A stretch of DNA of 24,685 nt from DASZVN01 sp035547055 (GCA_035547055.1 DASZVN010000063.1:1-24685); one strand, 5' to 3'. Shown: positions 7,242 through 15,887, counted from the stretch's first letter. Notes: generated by a model not told the origin, from the sequence alone. Translations and numbers: made by a program.

Positions 7242-8948
7242 TCAGTACGGCGTGACGACGTTCAGCAGCGCCTGCCGGCCGCCTTCGACCGCCTTGATGG
7301 CGCGCTTCAGCGCCTTCGGCAGCTCGGCCGGGTCCTCGACGCGCTCGCCGTAGCCGCCATTGGCCTCGACCAGCTTCTCGTAGTCGGTCGCCGGCAGCTC
7401 GGCGAGGAAGCGGCCCTTGGTGTCCTTGGTGTTGCCGCCGGCATACATCGACAGCGTCGCGCCGCGCACCGCGCCGTAGAGCGCGTTGTTGAAGACGATG
7501 GTGAGGATCGGCAGCTTGTGGACTTCGGCCGCCCAGTGGCACGCCGTCGGGTTGGCGAACACATAGGCGCCGTCGCCGGCGACCGCGACCACCAGCCGCT
7601 CGGGCCGCGCCAGCTTGACGCCGAGCGCCGCGCCTACCGCCCAGCCGAGGCCGCCGGCCGAGCCGAGCGAGAAATAGGTGCCCGGCTCCTCGCGCGGCGC
7701 GTGGTCGACGCGCAGCGGGTACTCGTTGACGATGATGGCGTCGTCGCCCACCGCCTCGGCGATGCAGCGGCTGAGATATTCCGGCGAGATCGCGCCGTTG
7801 TCGTAGGGCACGGCCTTGGCGCGCGCCTCCTTGCCCATCTCGTCGTGCCGCTTGGCGAACTTCCTGGCGCGCTCGGCCACCGCCTTCTTCTTGGCGAGGC
7901 CCTTCTCGTCGAGCGCGGCGGTCAGCTCCTCCAGCGCCGGCACGGTCGCGGCGGTGATGGTGAGGTCGGTCGGGAAGCTCCGCATCGGATAGCGGGCGTA
8001 GATCGGATCCTCGCCCATCTGCACGATGCGCGCCGACGGGTCGGGCGCGATCTGGCTCGGCATCCACGGCACGTCGGACTCGATGACGATGACGAGGTCG
8101 GCCTCGGGCAGCAGCTTGCCGGGCATGAAGCCCTGGTGCATCGGCGAGGACGCCGGGATGCACATGTAGTGCGGGTTCGACAGCACCACCGGGATGGCGA
8201 AGCGCTCGGCAAAGGCCTGCAGCGCCTCGGTCTCGCCCGGCCGGCGCCCGACGCACGAGGAGATGATGAGCGGCGCCTTCGCCCCGGCGATCCAGTCGGC
8301 CAGGGTGGCGACGGCCTGCGGCGAGGGACCGGGCAGGTCGGCCACCGGGCGCGGGTTGTGGGAGGGCGCGTTGACGGCGTCGCCCCGCTCGGCCAGCGGC
8401 TCGCGCGGCAGCGTGATGTAGACCGGGCCCTGCGGCGAGGTCGTCGCCATCTCGTAGCCGCGGGCGACCACCGCCTCGGCCTGTTCGGGACCGCGCAGCT
8501 CGTAGTCCCACTTGACCCACTCGCGGACCATGCCGCCCTGGTCGAACATCTCCTGGCCCCAGTGGATGCCGCCGTTGCGGGCGCCGAGCGGCCCCTGCTC
8601 GTAGAGCGGCGAACGGCCGGCCATCAGCACCATCGGGGCGCGGTCGCGGCTGGCGTTGATGAGGGCGTTGACGGCGTTGCCGGTGCCGACGCTGGTGTGG
8701 ACCATCACCGCCTGCGGCTTGCCGGTGGCGAGGGTCACCCCGTGGGCCATGGTGACGGCGGTGTTCTCATGCATCATCAGCATCGGCCGCGGCATCGCGT
8801 TGGAGTCGCGATTGCCGGCGAAGGCCTCGATGATCGGGGCGAAATCGGTGCCGGGGTTGAAGAAGAAATAGTCGATGCCGTGTTCGGCGAGCGAGGACAG
8901 CAGGCGCTCGGCGCCGCTCTTCGCCGCGGGCTTGGCATCTTTCTTCAT
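7242..8948 (-). CDS. ThDP-dependent enzyme, benzoylformate decarboxylase-like
   Basis: A 568-residue three-domain thiamine diphosphate enzyme of the acetolactate synthase/2-keto acid decarboxylase superfamily. The cofactor motif is GDG at 458-460 with NN at 487-488, and the activating glutamate is Glu61 (MMHENTAV). Two stretches recall benzoylformate decarboxylase: VMVHTSVGTGNAVNALINA, with His84 at the place of its catalytic His70, and PGTYFSLGSAGGLGWAVGAA. Its second active-site histidine (His281 in Pseudomonas) seems to be replaced in SDVPWMPSQ, and the Ser26 position reads Thr34. The ATG at 8948 has AGGGAGA upstream. It follows the FAH gene by 47 bp, so they should be one transcript. In a homoprotocatechuate cluster it might decarboxylate an arylpyruvate; that is inference. 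Annotation pipelines may call it an acetolactate synthase large subunit. Confidence 0.87.
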   Translation of the reverse strand: MKKDAKPAAKSGAERLLSSLAEHGIDYFFFNPGTDFAPIIEAFAGNRDSNAMPRPMLMMHENTAVTMAHGVTLATGKPQAVMVHTSVGTGNAVNALINASRDRAPMVLMAGRSPLYEQGPLGARNGGIHWGQEMFDQGGMVREWVKWDYELRGPEQAEAVVARGYEMATTSPQGPVYITLPREPLAERGDAVNAPSHNPRPVADLPGPSPQAVATLADWIAGAKAPLIISSCVGRRPGETEALQAFAERFAIPVVLSNPHYMCIPASSPMHQGFMPGKLLPEADLVIVIESDVPWMPSQIAPDPSARIVQMGEDPIYARYPMRSFPTDLTITAATVPALEELTAALDEKGLAKKKAVAERARKFAKRHDEMGKEARAKAVPYDNGAISPEYLSRCIAEAVGDDAIIVNEYPLRVDHAPREEPGTYFSLGSAGGLGWAVGAALGVKLARPERLVVAVAGDGAYVFANPTACHWAAEVHKLPILTIVFNNALYGAVRGATLSMYAGGNTKDTKGRFLAELPATDYEKLVEANGGYGERVEDPAELPKALKRAIKAVEGGRQALLNVVTPY

Positions 8949-8995
8949 GGTCGTTCTCCCTGCACGCGCCACCCGCCCTTCGGCCGGGGGCCAAA

Positions 8996-9859
8996 CTATT
9001 GCCCCGCCGCCACCCGGTTGCGCAAGAGCCCGAGGGCCGGCACCTCGACCTCGACGACATCGCCCGGCACCAGCCATTTCGGCGGATCGAAGCGGGCGCC
9101 GGCGCCGACCGGCGTGCCGGTGAGGAGGACGTCGCCCGGCTTCAGCGTGGTGAAAATCGTGATGTAGGCGATGAGGTCGGCGAAGCCGAAGATCATGTGG
9201 TCGGTGGTGTCGTCCTGGCGGACTTCGCCGTTGACGCGCGTGGTGAGGCGCTGCGGCTTCGCGAGATCGAGCGCGTCGGCCGTCACCATCCACGGGCCGA
9301 GGCTGCCGGAGCGGTCGAAGTTCTTGCCCGGCGTCACGTTGAAGCGGGAATGGCGCAGCCAGTCGCGCACCGAGCCCTCGTTGGCGAGGGTCGCGCCGGC
9401 GACGATCGCGAGCGCCTCGGCCTTCGGGACCTTGTGGCCGGCCTTGCCGACGACGAGGGCGATCTCGCCCTCGTAGTCGAACTGGTCGGATTCCGGCGGG
9501 CGCTCGATCGGCGTGTCGTGGCCGACGAAGCTCTCGGGGAAGCGGACGAACAGCGAGGGATATTTCGCGGCAGGCTGGCCGTCGCCGTACTCCTCGTTGC
9601 GGTTGGCGTAGTTGACGCCGACGCAGACGATCTTGCCCGGCGCCGGCACCGGCGGCAGCAGGCGGACATTCGCGAGCGCATGGTCCGCGTTGGCGTCGGC
9701 GAAGGCGGCGCGGACGTCCGCCAGCGCCTCGGCGCGCAGCGCGTCGAGCAGGGTCGGGAAGCGCCGCCCGATGGCGCGCCGCCGGGCGTCGGCGACGCCC
9801 TCGTCCGTCACCGCGCCCCACGAGGCGCCCTCCGGCCCCTCGAAACTTGCCAGCCGCAT
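8996..9859 (-). CDS. Fumarylacetoacetate hydrolase family protein, candidate HpaG-like step
   Basis: A 287-residue FAH-fold protein: an N-terminal cap of about 70 residues, then the catalytic domain starting at PGKIVCVGVNYANRNEE. The metal ligands Glu130 and Glu132 are in DYEGEIALVVGK. The third, normally Asp in the ND..xRD motif, appears as Glu161 in ANEGSVRDW. The GPW motif and LLTGTPVGAGARFDPP loop follow. Family members hydrolyse, decarboxylate or isomerise 2-oxo acids. In homoprotocatechuate breakdown this is the oxopentene-tricarboxylate decarboxylase/HHDD isomerase position, but E. coli HpaG is a fusion of two FAH domains and this has one. ATG 9859 has GGGAGGG upstream. It is first in a leftward pair with the ThDP enzyme and diverges from hpaF. 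Confidence 0.87.
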   Translation of the reverse strand: MRLASFEGPEGASWGAVTDEGVADARRRAIGRRFPTLLDALRAEALADVRAAFADANADHALANVRLLPPVPAPGKIVCVGVNYANRNEEYGDGQPAAKYPSLFVRFPESFVGHDTPIERPPESDQFDYEGEIALVVGKAGHKVPKAEALAIVAGATLANEGSVRDWLRHSRFNVTPGKNFDRSGSLGPWMVTADALDLAKPQRLTTRVNGEVRQDDTTDHMIFGFADLIAYITIFTTLKPGDVLLTGTPVGAGARFDPPKWLVPGDVVEVEVPALGLLRNRVAAGQ

Positions 9860-9887
9860 TCCGCCCTCCCCGCTTGACCGCCGTCCA

Positions 9888-9914
9888 CGAATTCGTTTGG
9901 TGTTATACGAAACG
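9888..9914. promoter_or_regulatory. Candidate operator between divergent FAH and hpaF genes
   Basis: TTCGT (9892-9896) and ACGAA (9907-9911) form an inverted repeat with a 10-nt spacer in the only non-repeat part of the divergent gap. On the minus strand it includes TATAAC, a plausible -10 for the FAH gene. The layout recalls operators of IclR or MarR regulators of aromatic catabolism, but no regulator gene is in the window. Low confidence. Confidence 0.35.
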
Positions 9915-9923
9915 GTGGCGCTG

Positions 9924-10083
9924 CCGTCATTGCGAGCAAAGCGAAGCAATCCAGGGGCTGCAGACGCCGGCGCTCGCCGCCCCTGGATTGCTTCGTCGCA
10001 CTGAAGTCGGACCTGTCCGACTTCAGCATCTACGGGTGCCGAACTTGGGCAAGCCCGAGTTCGGTGCTCCTCGCAATGACGGC
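9924..10083. repeat. D-family palindromic repeat D1 with a nested two-hairpin insert
   Basis: The outer arms are CGTCATTGCGAG and CTCGCAATGACG, with the inner pair GCAATCCAGGGG/CCCCTGGATTGC. The right arm matches the D3 arm CTTCGTCGC...CTCCTCGCAATGACG, except that TGCG is replaced by 67 nt (10000-10066). That insert is two hairpins: TGAAGTCGGA-CCTG-TCCGACTTCA (10002-10025) and CCGAACTTGGGC-AA-GCCCGAGTTCGG (10039-10064). The repeat lies in the FAH/hpaF divergent region. Confidence 0.85.
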
Positions 10084-10105
10084 GGAGCACCGAAGGAGCC
10101 GGGCG

Positions 10106-10492
10106 ATGCCCCATATCGTCGTCGAATATTCGACCAACCTGGAAGAGCACGTCGCCATCCAAGAGATGATCGACGCCGTCCACGCCGTCGCGCTCGCGAG
10201 CGGCGTCGCCGACCTGCCGGCGATCCGCGTGCGGGCGGCGCCCCGCCCCTTCTACCGCATCGCCGACGGCAATCCGAAGCACATGTTCATCCACGCCACG
10301 ATCCGCCTCCGGATCGGGCGGAGCGAGGCGGCGCGGGAGGCGCTCGGCAAGGGCGTCCTCGCCGCGATCGAGACGACGCTCGGCGCGGTGCTGGAGCGCG
10401 AGACCATCGGCATCACGGTCGAGGTCCACGAGATCACCGAGATGACGTTCCGCCGCAACACCATCCGCGAGCGGACCAGGGAGAAGACCTGA
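10106..10492 (+). CDS. hpaF: 5-carboxymethyl-2-hydroxymuconate delta-isomerase
   Basis: A 128-residue tautomerase-fold enzyme that isomerises 5-carboxymethyl-2-hydroxymuconate to the 2-oxo form in homoprotocatechuate breakdown. The start MPHIVVEYSTNL matches the family, whose catalytic base is the N-terminal proline exposed when Met1 is removed. That fixes the start at ATG 10106 rather than at GTG 10064 further up. AAGGAG (10093-10098) is 7 nt upstream. The central segment RPFYRIADGNPKHMFIHATI and the end ITVEVHEITEMTFRRNTIRE also fit HpaF. The TGA at 10490-10492 is followed immediately by the ATG of hpaE, so the two are tightly coupled in translation. Cytoplasmic. Confidence 0.93.
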   Translation: MPHIVVEYSTNLEEHVAIQEMIDAVHAVALASGVADLPAIRVRAAPRPFYRIADGNPKHMFIHATIRLRIGRSEAAREALGKGVLAAIETTLGAVLERETIGITVEVHEITEMTFRRNTIRERTREKT

Positions 10493-12025
<1,533 letters not shown>

Positions 12026-12092
12026 TGCGGATCAAGGCTGGGCGCAGCCCGGCCGTGACGATGCTCGACGGCATAACGAAAGAGACACTGCG

Positions 12093-13073
12093 ATGCCCAT
12101 CCCCAAGCCGAATTTCGATCCGCCGTTCAACGTGGTCCGGGCGAGCCATGTCGAGTTCGGCGTGACTGACCTCGCGCTGTCGCGCGCGTTCTATGTCGAC
12201 TGCCTCGGCTACAACGTCACCGCCGAGGACAAGGACGCGATCTATCTGCGCGGCATCGAGGAGCGGAACCACCACTCGATCGTGCTCTCCCGCTCGCCGG
12301 ACCCGCTCGCCCGCGCGATCGGCTTCAAGGTCGCGAGCGAGGACGACCTCGACAAGGCGCGAAAATATTTCGAGGGGCGCGGGCTTCGCATCGCGTGGCC
12401 GGAGCATCCGCACCAGGGCCGCACGCTGCGGGTGATCGACCCGGTCGGCATGCCGGTCGATTTCTATGCCTCGATGGAGCGGGTGCCTTCGCTCCACCAG
12501 AAATACGGCACCCATCGCGGCGCCCGCGTCACCCGGATCGACCACATCAACTGCTTCACGCCGGACGTGCAGAAGAGCGTCGATTTCTTCAGCGACATCG
12601 GCTTCCGCGTCACCGAGTTCACCGACACCTCGGACGGGCGCGACCTCTGGGCGGTGTGGATGCACCGCAAGGGCACGGTGCACGACATCGCCTTCACCAA
12701 CGGCTACGGCCCGCGCCTGCACCATATCGGCGTCTACACCGCCGAGCCGATGGACATCGTGCGCATCTGCGACGTGATGGCGACGACCGGCTACCTCAAG
12801 AACATGGAGCGCGGGCCGGGCCGCCACGGCATCTCCAACGCCTTCTTCCTCTACGTCCGCGACCCCGACGGCCACCGCGTCGAGTTCTTCACCTCGGACT
12901 ACCAGACCATGGATCCCGAGCACGAGCCGATCCGCTGGGATCTGCGCGACCCGACCCGGCAGACGCTGTGGGGCCAGCCGGCGCCGCGGAGCTGGTTCGA
13001 GGAAGGCTCGCTGTTTCCGAACACGCCGGTGCGCGAGCCGGTGCTGAAGGCCGAGCCCATCGTCGCGCCGTAG
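12093..13073 (+). CDS. hpaD: 3,4-dihydroxyphenylacetate (homoprotocatechuate) 2,3-dioxygenase, type I extradiol
   Basis: A 326-residue vicinal-oxygen-chelate extradiol dioxygenase with two modules (about 15-130 and 147-270). The residues known from the Brevibacterium/Arthrobacter enzymes can be matched one by one. The metal ligands are His151 (RIDHINCF), His211 (LHHIGVY) and Glu264 (HRVEFFTSD). The second-sphere residues are Asn153, Trp189, His197 (TVHDIAF, the acid-base His200), His245 and Tyr254. It opens the ring of homoprotocatechuate next to its hydroxyls to give the semialdehyde used by HpaE. It follows hpaE after 67 bp that contain a small GCGCAGC hairpin. The ribosome binding site is weak (AAAGAG before ATG 12093). 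This is the Gram-positive-type HpaD, not the LigB-fold HpaD of E. coli. Confidence 0.95.
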   Translation: MPIPKPNFDPPFNVVRASHVEFGVTDLALSRAFYVDCLGYNVTAEDKDAIYLRGIEERNHHSIVLSRSPDPLARAIGFKVASEDDLDKARKYFEGRGLRIAWPEHPHQGRTLRVIDPVGMPVDFYASMERVPSLHQKYGTHRGARVTRIDHINCFTPDVQKSVDFFSDIGFRVTEFTDTSDGRDLWAVWMHRKGTVHDIAFTNGYGPRLHHIGVYTAEPMDIVRICDVMATTGYLKNMERGPGRHGISNAFFLYVRDPDGHRVEFFTSDYQTMDPEHEPIRWDLRDPTRQTLWGQPAPRSWFEEGSLFPNTPVREPVLKAEPIVAP

Positions 13074-13078
13074 CGCCG

Positions 13079-13113
13079 CAGGGTGGGCATCGCCCCGCAT
13101 GCACGCCCTGCAA
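13079..13113. repeat. A-family palindromic repeat, copy A3 (degenerate half)
   Basis: GCAGGGTGGGCATCG followed by GCATGCACGCCCTGC. It abuts the C3 repeat behind hpaD. Confidence 0.55.
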
Positions 13114-13116
13114 GGC

Positions 13117-13230
13117 GCCCCCTCCACCATGCTTCGCATGGTCCCCCTCCCCCGCTGCGCGGGGGAGGATCGGGCGTCAATCCTCCCCGTGAAACGGGGG
13201 AGGTGGCGAGCGCAGCGAGCCGGAGGGGGC
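13117..13230 (+). repeat. C-family composite repeat, copy C3 (left flank of DUF559 gene)
   Basis: CCACCATGCTTCGCATGGTC, then a CCTCCCCCGCTGCGCGGGGG hairpin, then CCTCCCCGTGAAACGGGGG and GGTGGCGAGCGCAGCGAGCC. It is a nearly identical direct copy of 13665-13776. The two differ by a base in the hairpin arm, a few inserted bases in the middle and a short deletion in C4. Confidence 0.9.
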
Positions 13231-13288
13231 CCGCTTGGCGGATGCAACCAACAGGTGTTCAATCGACCCGGGAAACCCCGAGGGTCGG

Positions 13289-13657
13289 ATGCGTGCTCCG
13301 CGTGCCACTTTTTCGCGGGCAAGAGCCTTACGCAGCAAGATGACACTGCCAGAGGTCGTCCTCTGGCAAATGCTGCGTCGGGGCGGGCTTGCGAAGCTGC
13401 ACTTTCGCCGACAGCACCCCGTCGGTCCCTATGTTCTCGACTTCTATTGCGCTGCCGTTCGGCTTGCGGTCGAGGTCGACGGCGAGTTCCACGGTACCGA
13501 TGAAGGTACCTCACGCGACCGGCATCGCGACGAGTTCCTCGCCGCGCAAGGTATCCGGGTTTTCCGCGTGACCGCGCGCGACGTGCTGGATGACGAGCAG
13601 TTGGAGGGGGTTGTCCTGGCAATCGCGCAGGTGGCTGGCGTGCCCATCCTGTATTAG
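13289..13657 (+). CDS. DUF559 domain endonuclease-like protein
   Basis: A 122-residue protein of the DUF559 family, which has the restriction-endonuclease/Vsr-like fold. The typical opening ARALRSKMTLPEVVLWQMLR (11-30) is followed by FRRQHPVGPYVLDFYC and RLAVEVDGEFH. Asp51 and the E62-V-D64 pair are the probable catalytic acids. GIRVFRVTARDVLDD closes the core. The start ATG 13289 has GAGGG just upstream; ATG 13235 would add 18 residues read from repeat-flanking DNA. The gene lies between two direct copies of a C-family repeat (13117-13230 and 13665-13776). Its codons look less biased to G/C than neighbouring genes (TAT, ATT, GGT, TCA appear), which suggests separate origin. Function is not established for the family. 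Confidence 0.85.
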   Translation: MRAPRATFSRARALRSKMTLPEVVLWQMLRRGGLAKLHFRRQHPVGPYVLDFYCAAVRLAVEVDGEFHGTDEGTSRDRHRDEFLAAQGIRVFRVTARDVLDDEQLEGVVLAIAQVAGVPILY

Positions 13658-13664
13658 TCGGCTT

Positions 13665-13776
13665 GCCCCCTCCACCATGCTTCGCATGGTCCCCCTCCCT
13701 CGCTGCGCGGGGGAGGATCAGGGGCGGCGTCAATCCTCCCCGTGAAACGGGGAGGTGGCGACGAGCCGGAGGGGGC
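13665..13776 (+). repeat. C-family composite repeat, copy C4 (right flank of DUF559 gene)
   Basis: Direct copy of 13117-13230 in the same orientation, ending GACGAGCCGGAGGGGGC. It starts 7 nt after the DUF559 stop and runs almost into repeat A4. Confidence 0.9.
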
Positions 13777-13785
13777 CTGTCAGCC

Positions 13786-13850
13786 GTAGGGTGGGCATCA
13801 CAAACGCGATGCCCACGTCGTGGGCAAGCTGCGCTTGCCCACCCTACGAA
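13786..13850. repeat. A-family palindromic repeat, copy A4 (complete)
   Basis: The best copy. Outer arms GTAGGGTGGGCA and TGCCCACCCTAC enclose two inner palindromes, GGGCATCACAAACGCGATGCCC and GTGGGCAAGCTGCGCTTGCCCAC regions, so a cloverleaf-like fold is possible. Its right edge provides the TAG stop of the leftward LLM monooxygenase gene. Confidence 0.85.
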
Positions 13851-15178
13851 GAAATGCCCTGAAAGAACCGGTTCTCCGGCCTCGGCAGGCCGAGATTCTC
13901 GCGCAGCGTCCGGCCCTCATACTCGCGGCGGAACAGGCCGCGGCGCTGGAGCTCGGGCACCACGCGGTCGACGAACTCGTCGAGCCCGGCCGGAAGATAC
14001 GGGAACATCACGTTGAACCCGTCGCTGCCCTCGGTCTCGATCCATTCCTCCATCTCGTCGGCGATCGTCTCGGGCGTGCCGACGAAGGCGAGGCCGGAGA
14101 AGCCGCCGAGCCGCTGGGCGAGCTGGCGAACGGTGAGGCCCTCCCGCTTCGCCATCTCGATCACGCGCTCGCGGCCGCTCTTGCTGGCGTTGGTCTCCGG
14201 CACCGCGGGCAGCGGCGCGTCGGGATCGAATGTCGAGGCGTCGGTGCCGAGCGCGATCGAGAGCGAGGAGATCGCGCTGTCGTAGTGGACCAGGCTGTCG
14301 AGCTTCGCCCGCTTCGCCTTCGCCGCCTCGACGGTGTCGCCGACCACGACGAAGGCGCCGGGCAGGATCTTCAAATGGTCGCGGCTGCGCCCGAGCTTCT
14401 CCATCCGGCCCTTCACGTCGGCGTAGAAGGCCCGGCCGGCGTCGAGATTGCCGAAGCCGGCGAAGACGACGTCGGCGGTCTCGGCGGCGAGCTGGCGGCC
14501 GGGCTCCGACGCGCCGGCCTGCACGATGACCGGCCAGCCCTGGACCGGCCGCGCGATGTTGAGCGGCCCGCGCACCGAGAGATATTGGCCCTGGTGGCCG
14601 AGGACGTGCATCCGCTCCGGCTCGAAATAGATGCCGCTTTCGGCATCGCGGACGAAGGCGTCGTCGGCGAAGCTGTCCCAGAGGCCGGTCACGACGTCGT
14701 AGAACTCCCGTGCCCGCCGGTAGCGCTCGGCGTGCTCCATGTGCTCCTCGAGCCCGAAATTCAGCGCCGCGTCGGGGTTCGAGGTGGTGACGATGTTCCA
14801 GCCGGCGCGGCCGCCGGAGATGTGGTCGAGCGAAGCGAAGCGGCGGGCGATGTGGTAGGGCAGGTCGAAGGTCGTCGAGGCGGTGGCGACGAGGCCGATA
14901 TGCTCGGTCGCGCCGGCGAGCGCGCCGAGCAGCGTGAACGGCTCGAACGAGGTGACGGTGTGGCTCCGCTTCAGCGCCTCGACCGGCATGTTCAGCACGG
15001 CGAGGTGGTCGGCCATGAAGAAGGCGTCGAACTTGCCGGCCTCGAGCTTCTGGATGAAGCGGCGGATATGGCCGAAGTTGAAATTGGCGTCCGGGTAGGC
15101 GCCGGGATAGCGCCACGCGCCGGTGTGGATCGAGATCGGCCGCATGAAGGCCCCGAGACGCATCGTCCGCCGTGCCAT
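13844..15178 (-). CDS. LLM-class flavin-dependent monooxygenase (NtaA/SnaA/DszA type)
   Basis: A 444-residue luciferase-like (TIM barrel) monooxygenase that uses reduced FMN supplied by a separate reductase. The family hallmarks are present: the N-terminal GAFMRPISIHTGAWRYPGA, ADHLAVL at 56-62, and ARRFASLDHISGGRAGWNIV then TTSN (111-134), the FMN-phosphate region shared by nitrilotriacetate and dibenzothiophene-sulfone monooxygenases. The ATG at 15178 has GGGAG 9 nt upstream and the family start. The stop TAG at 13844-13846 is the first codon inside repeat A4, so the original C-terminus may have been altered. No flavin reductase gene is nearby. It diverges from the methyltransferase gene across 76 bp. 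The substrate is unknown, and it is not an HpaB-type hydroxylase. Confidence 0.9.
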   Translation of the reverse strand: MARRTMRLGAFMRPISIHTGAWRYPGAYPDANFNFGHIRRFIQKLEAGKFDAFFMADHLAVLNMPVEALKRSHTVTSFEPFTLLGALAGATEHIGLVATASTTFDLPYHIARRFASLDHISGGRAGWNIVTTSNPDAALNFGLEEHMEHAERYRRAREFYDVVTGLWDSFADDAFVRDAESGIYFEPERMHVLGHQGQYLSVRGPLNIARPVQGWPVIVQAGASEPGRQLAAETADVVFAGFGNLDAGRAFYADVKGRMEKLGRSRDHLKILPGAFVVVGDTVEAAKAKRAKLDSLVHYDSAISSLSIALGTDASTFDPDAPLPAVPETNASKSGRERVIEMAKREGLTVRQLAQRLGGFSGLAFVGTPETIADEMEEWIETEGSDGFNVMFPYLPAGLDEFVDRVVPELQRRGLFRREYEGRTLRENLGLPRPENRFFQGISS

Positions 15179-15254
15179 GGCTCGCTCTCCCGGCTCTCGA
15201 CCACGCGGCCGCCTTGATAGAATGACAGGGCTGAGACCGACAAGGATGGATGCG

Positions 15255-15872
15255 ATGGACGACGGCTTCGCCGCGGCATTGGCGGAATACGACCGGCGCC
15301 GGGCGGCGGAAGACGGGGATCGGACGCTGCCGCTCGACCGCCGCCTGCTCGCGGTCGGCCCCGAGACCGGTGCGCTCCTGAACCTGCTCGCCAAGGGCAC
15401 CGGAGCAAGGCGCGTCCTGGAGCTCGGCACCTCCTACGGCTATTCGACCCTGTGGTTCGCCGACGCCGCGCGCGCCACCGGTGGCCGCGTCCTGACCGTG
15501 GAGCTGGACCCGGCGAAGCAGGATTTTGCGCGCCGGATGCTGGAGCGCGCCGGCCTGCGGGATGTGGTCGAGTTCCACGCCGGCGACGCGCTCGACGTGC
15601 TGCCGCGGCTTGACGGCCCGTTCGATTTCGTCCTGGTCGACTTGTGGAAGGACCTCTACATCCCCTGCCTCGACCTGTTCTATCCCAAGCTCGCGCCGGG
15701 CGCCCTGATCGCCGCCGACAACATGACCGAGCCCCGAAGCAACCGCGCCAACGCCGCCGCGTATCGCCACGCGGTGCGCGCGAAGCCGCACATCACCTCG
15801 CTGCTGCTCCCGGTCGGCCACGGCATCGAGCTGAGCCGCTTCACCGGCGGGCTGCAGGCGGAGCTGCGGTAG
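15255..15872 (+). CDS. Class I SAM-dependent O-methyltransferase
   Basis: A 205-residue Rossmann methyltransferase of the small O-methyltransferase (caffeoyl-CoA OMT-like) family. Motif I is VLELGTSYGYS (54-64), and the acidic ribose-binding residue is in VELD (82-85). HAGDAL at about 108-113 contacts the adenine. DFVLVDLWK (124-132) and AADNM (153-157) supply the expected acidic metal-binding side chains of this family. ATG 15255 is preferred because AAGGA (15242-15246) stands 8 nt upstream; in-frame ATGs at 15222 and 15246 have no spaced site. It shares a 76-bp divergent gap with the LLM monooxygenase. Whether it methylates a catechol intermediate of the surrounding pathway cannot be told from sequence. 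Confidence 0.87.
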   Translation: MDDGFAAALAEYDRRRAAEDGDRTLPLDRRLLAVGPETGALLNLLAKGTGARRVLELGTSYGYSTLWFADAARATGGRVLTVELDPAKQDFARRMLERAGLRDVVEFHAGDALDVLPRLDGPFDFVLVDLWKDLYIPCLDLFYPKLAPGALIAADNMTEPRSNRANAAAYRHAVRAKPHITSLLLPVGHGIELSRFTGGLQAELR

Positions 15873-15887
15873 GCAAGCAAGGATGTG

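Noticed and set aside
10064..10105. Upstream GTG start for hpaF
   Set aside because: The catalytic proline must follow the initiator Met, which fixes the start at 10106, where AAGGAG is correctly spaced.
13117..13776. CRISPR array or insertion sequence
   Set aside because: There are only two repeat copies, no regular spacers, no cas genes, no transposase and no terminal inverted repeats around the DUF559 unit.
13844..15178. LLM monooxygenase as the missing 4-hydroxyphenylacetate hydroxylase (HpaB)
   Set aside because: HpaB belongs to the acyl-CoA dehydrogenase-like fold. This protein has the luciferase-like NtaA/DszA signature, so it cannot be equated with HpaB.
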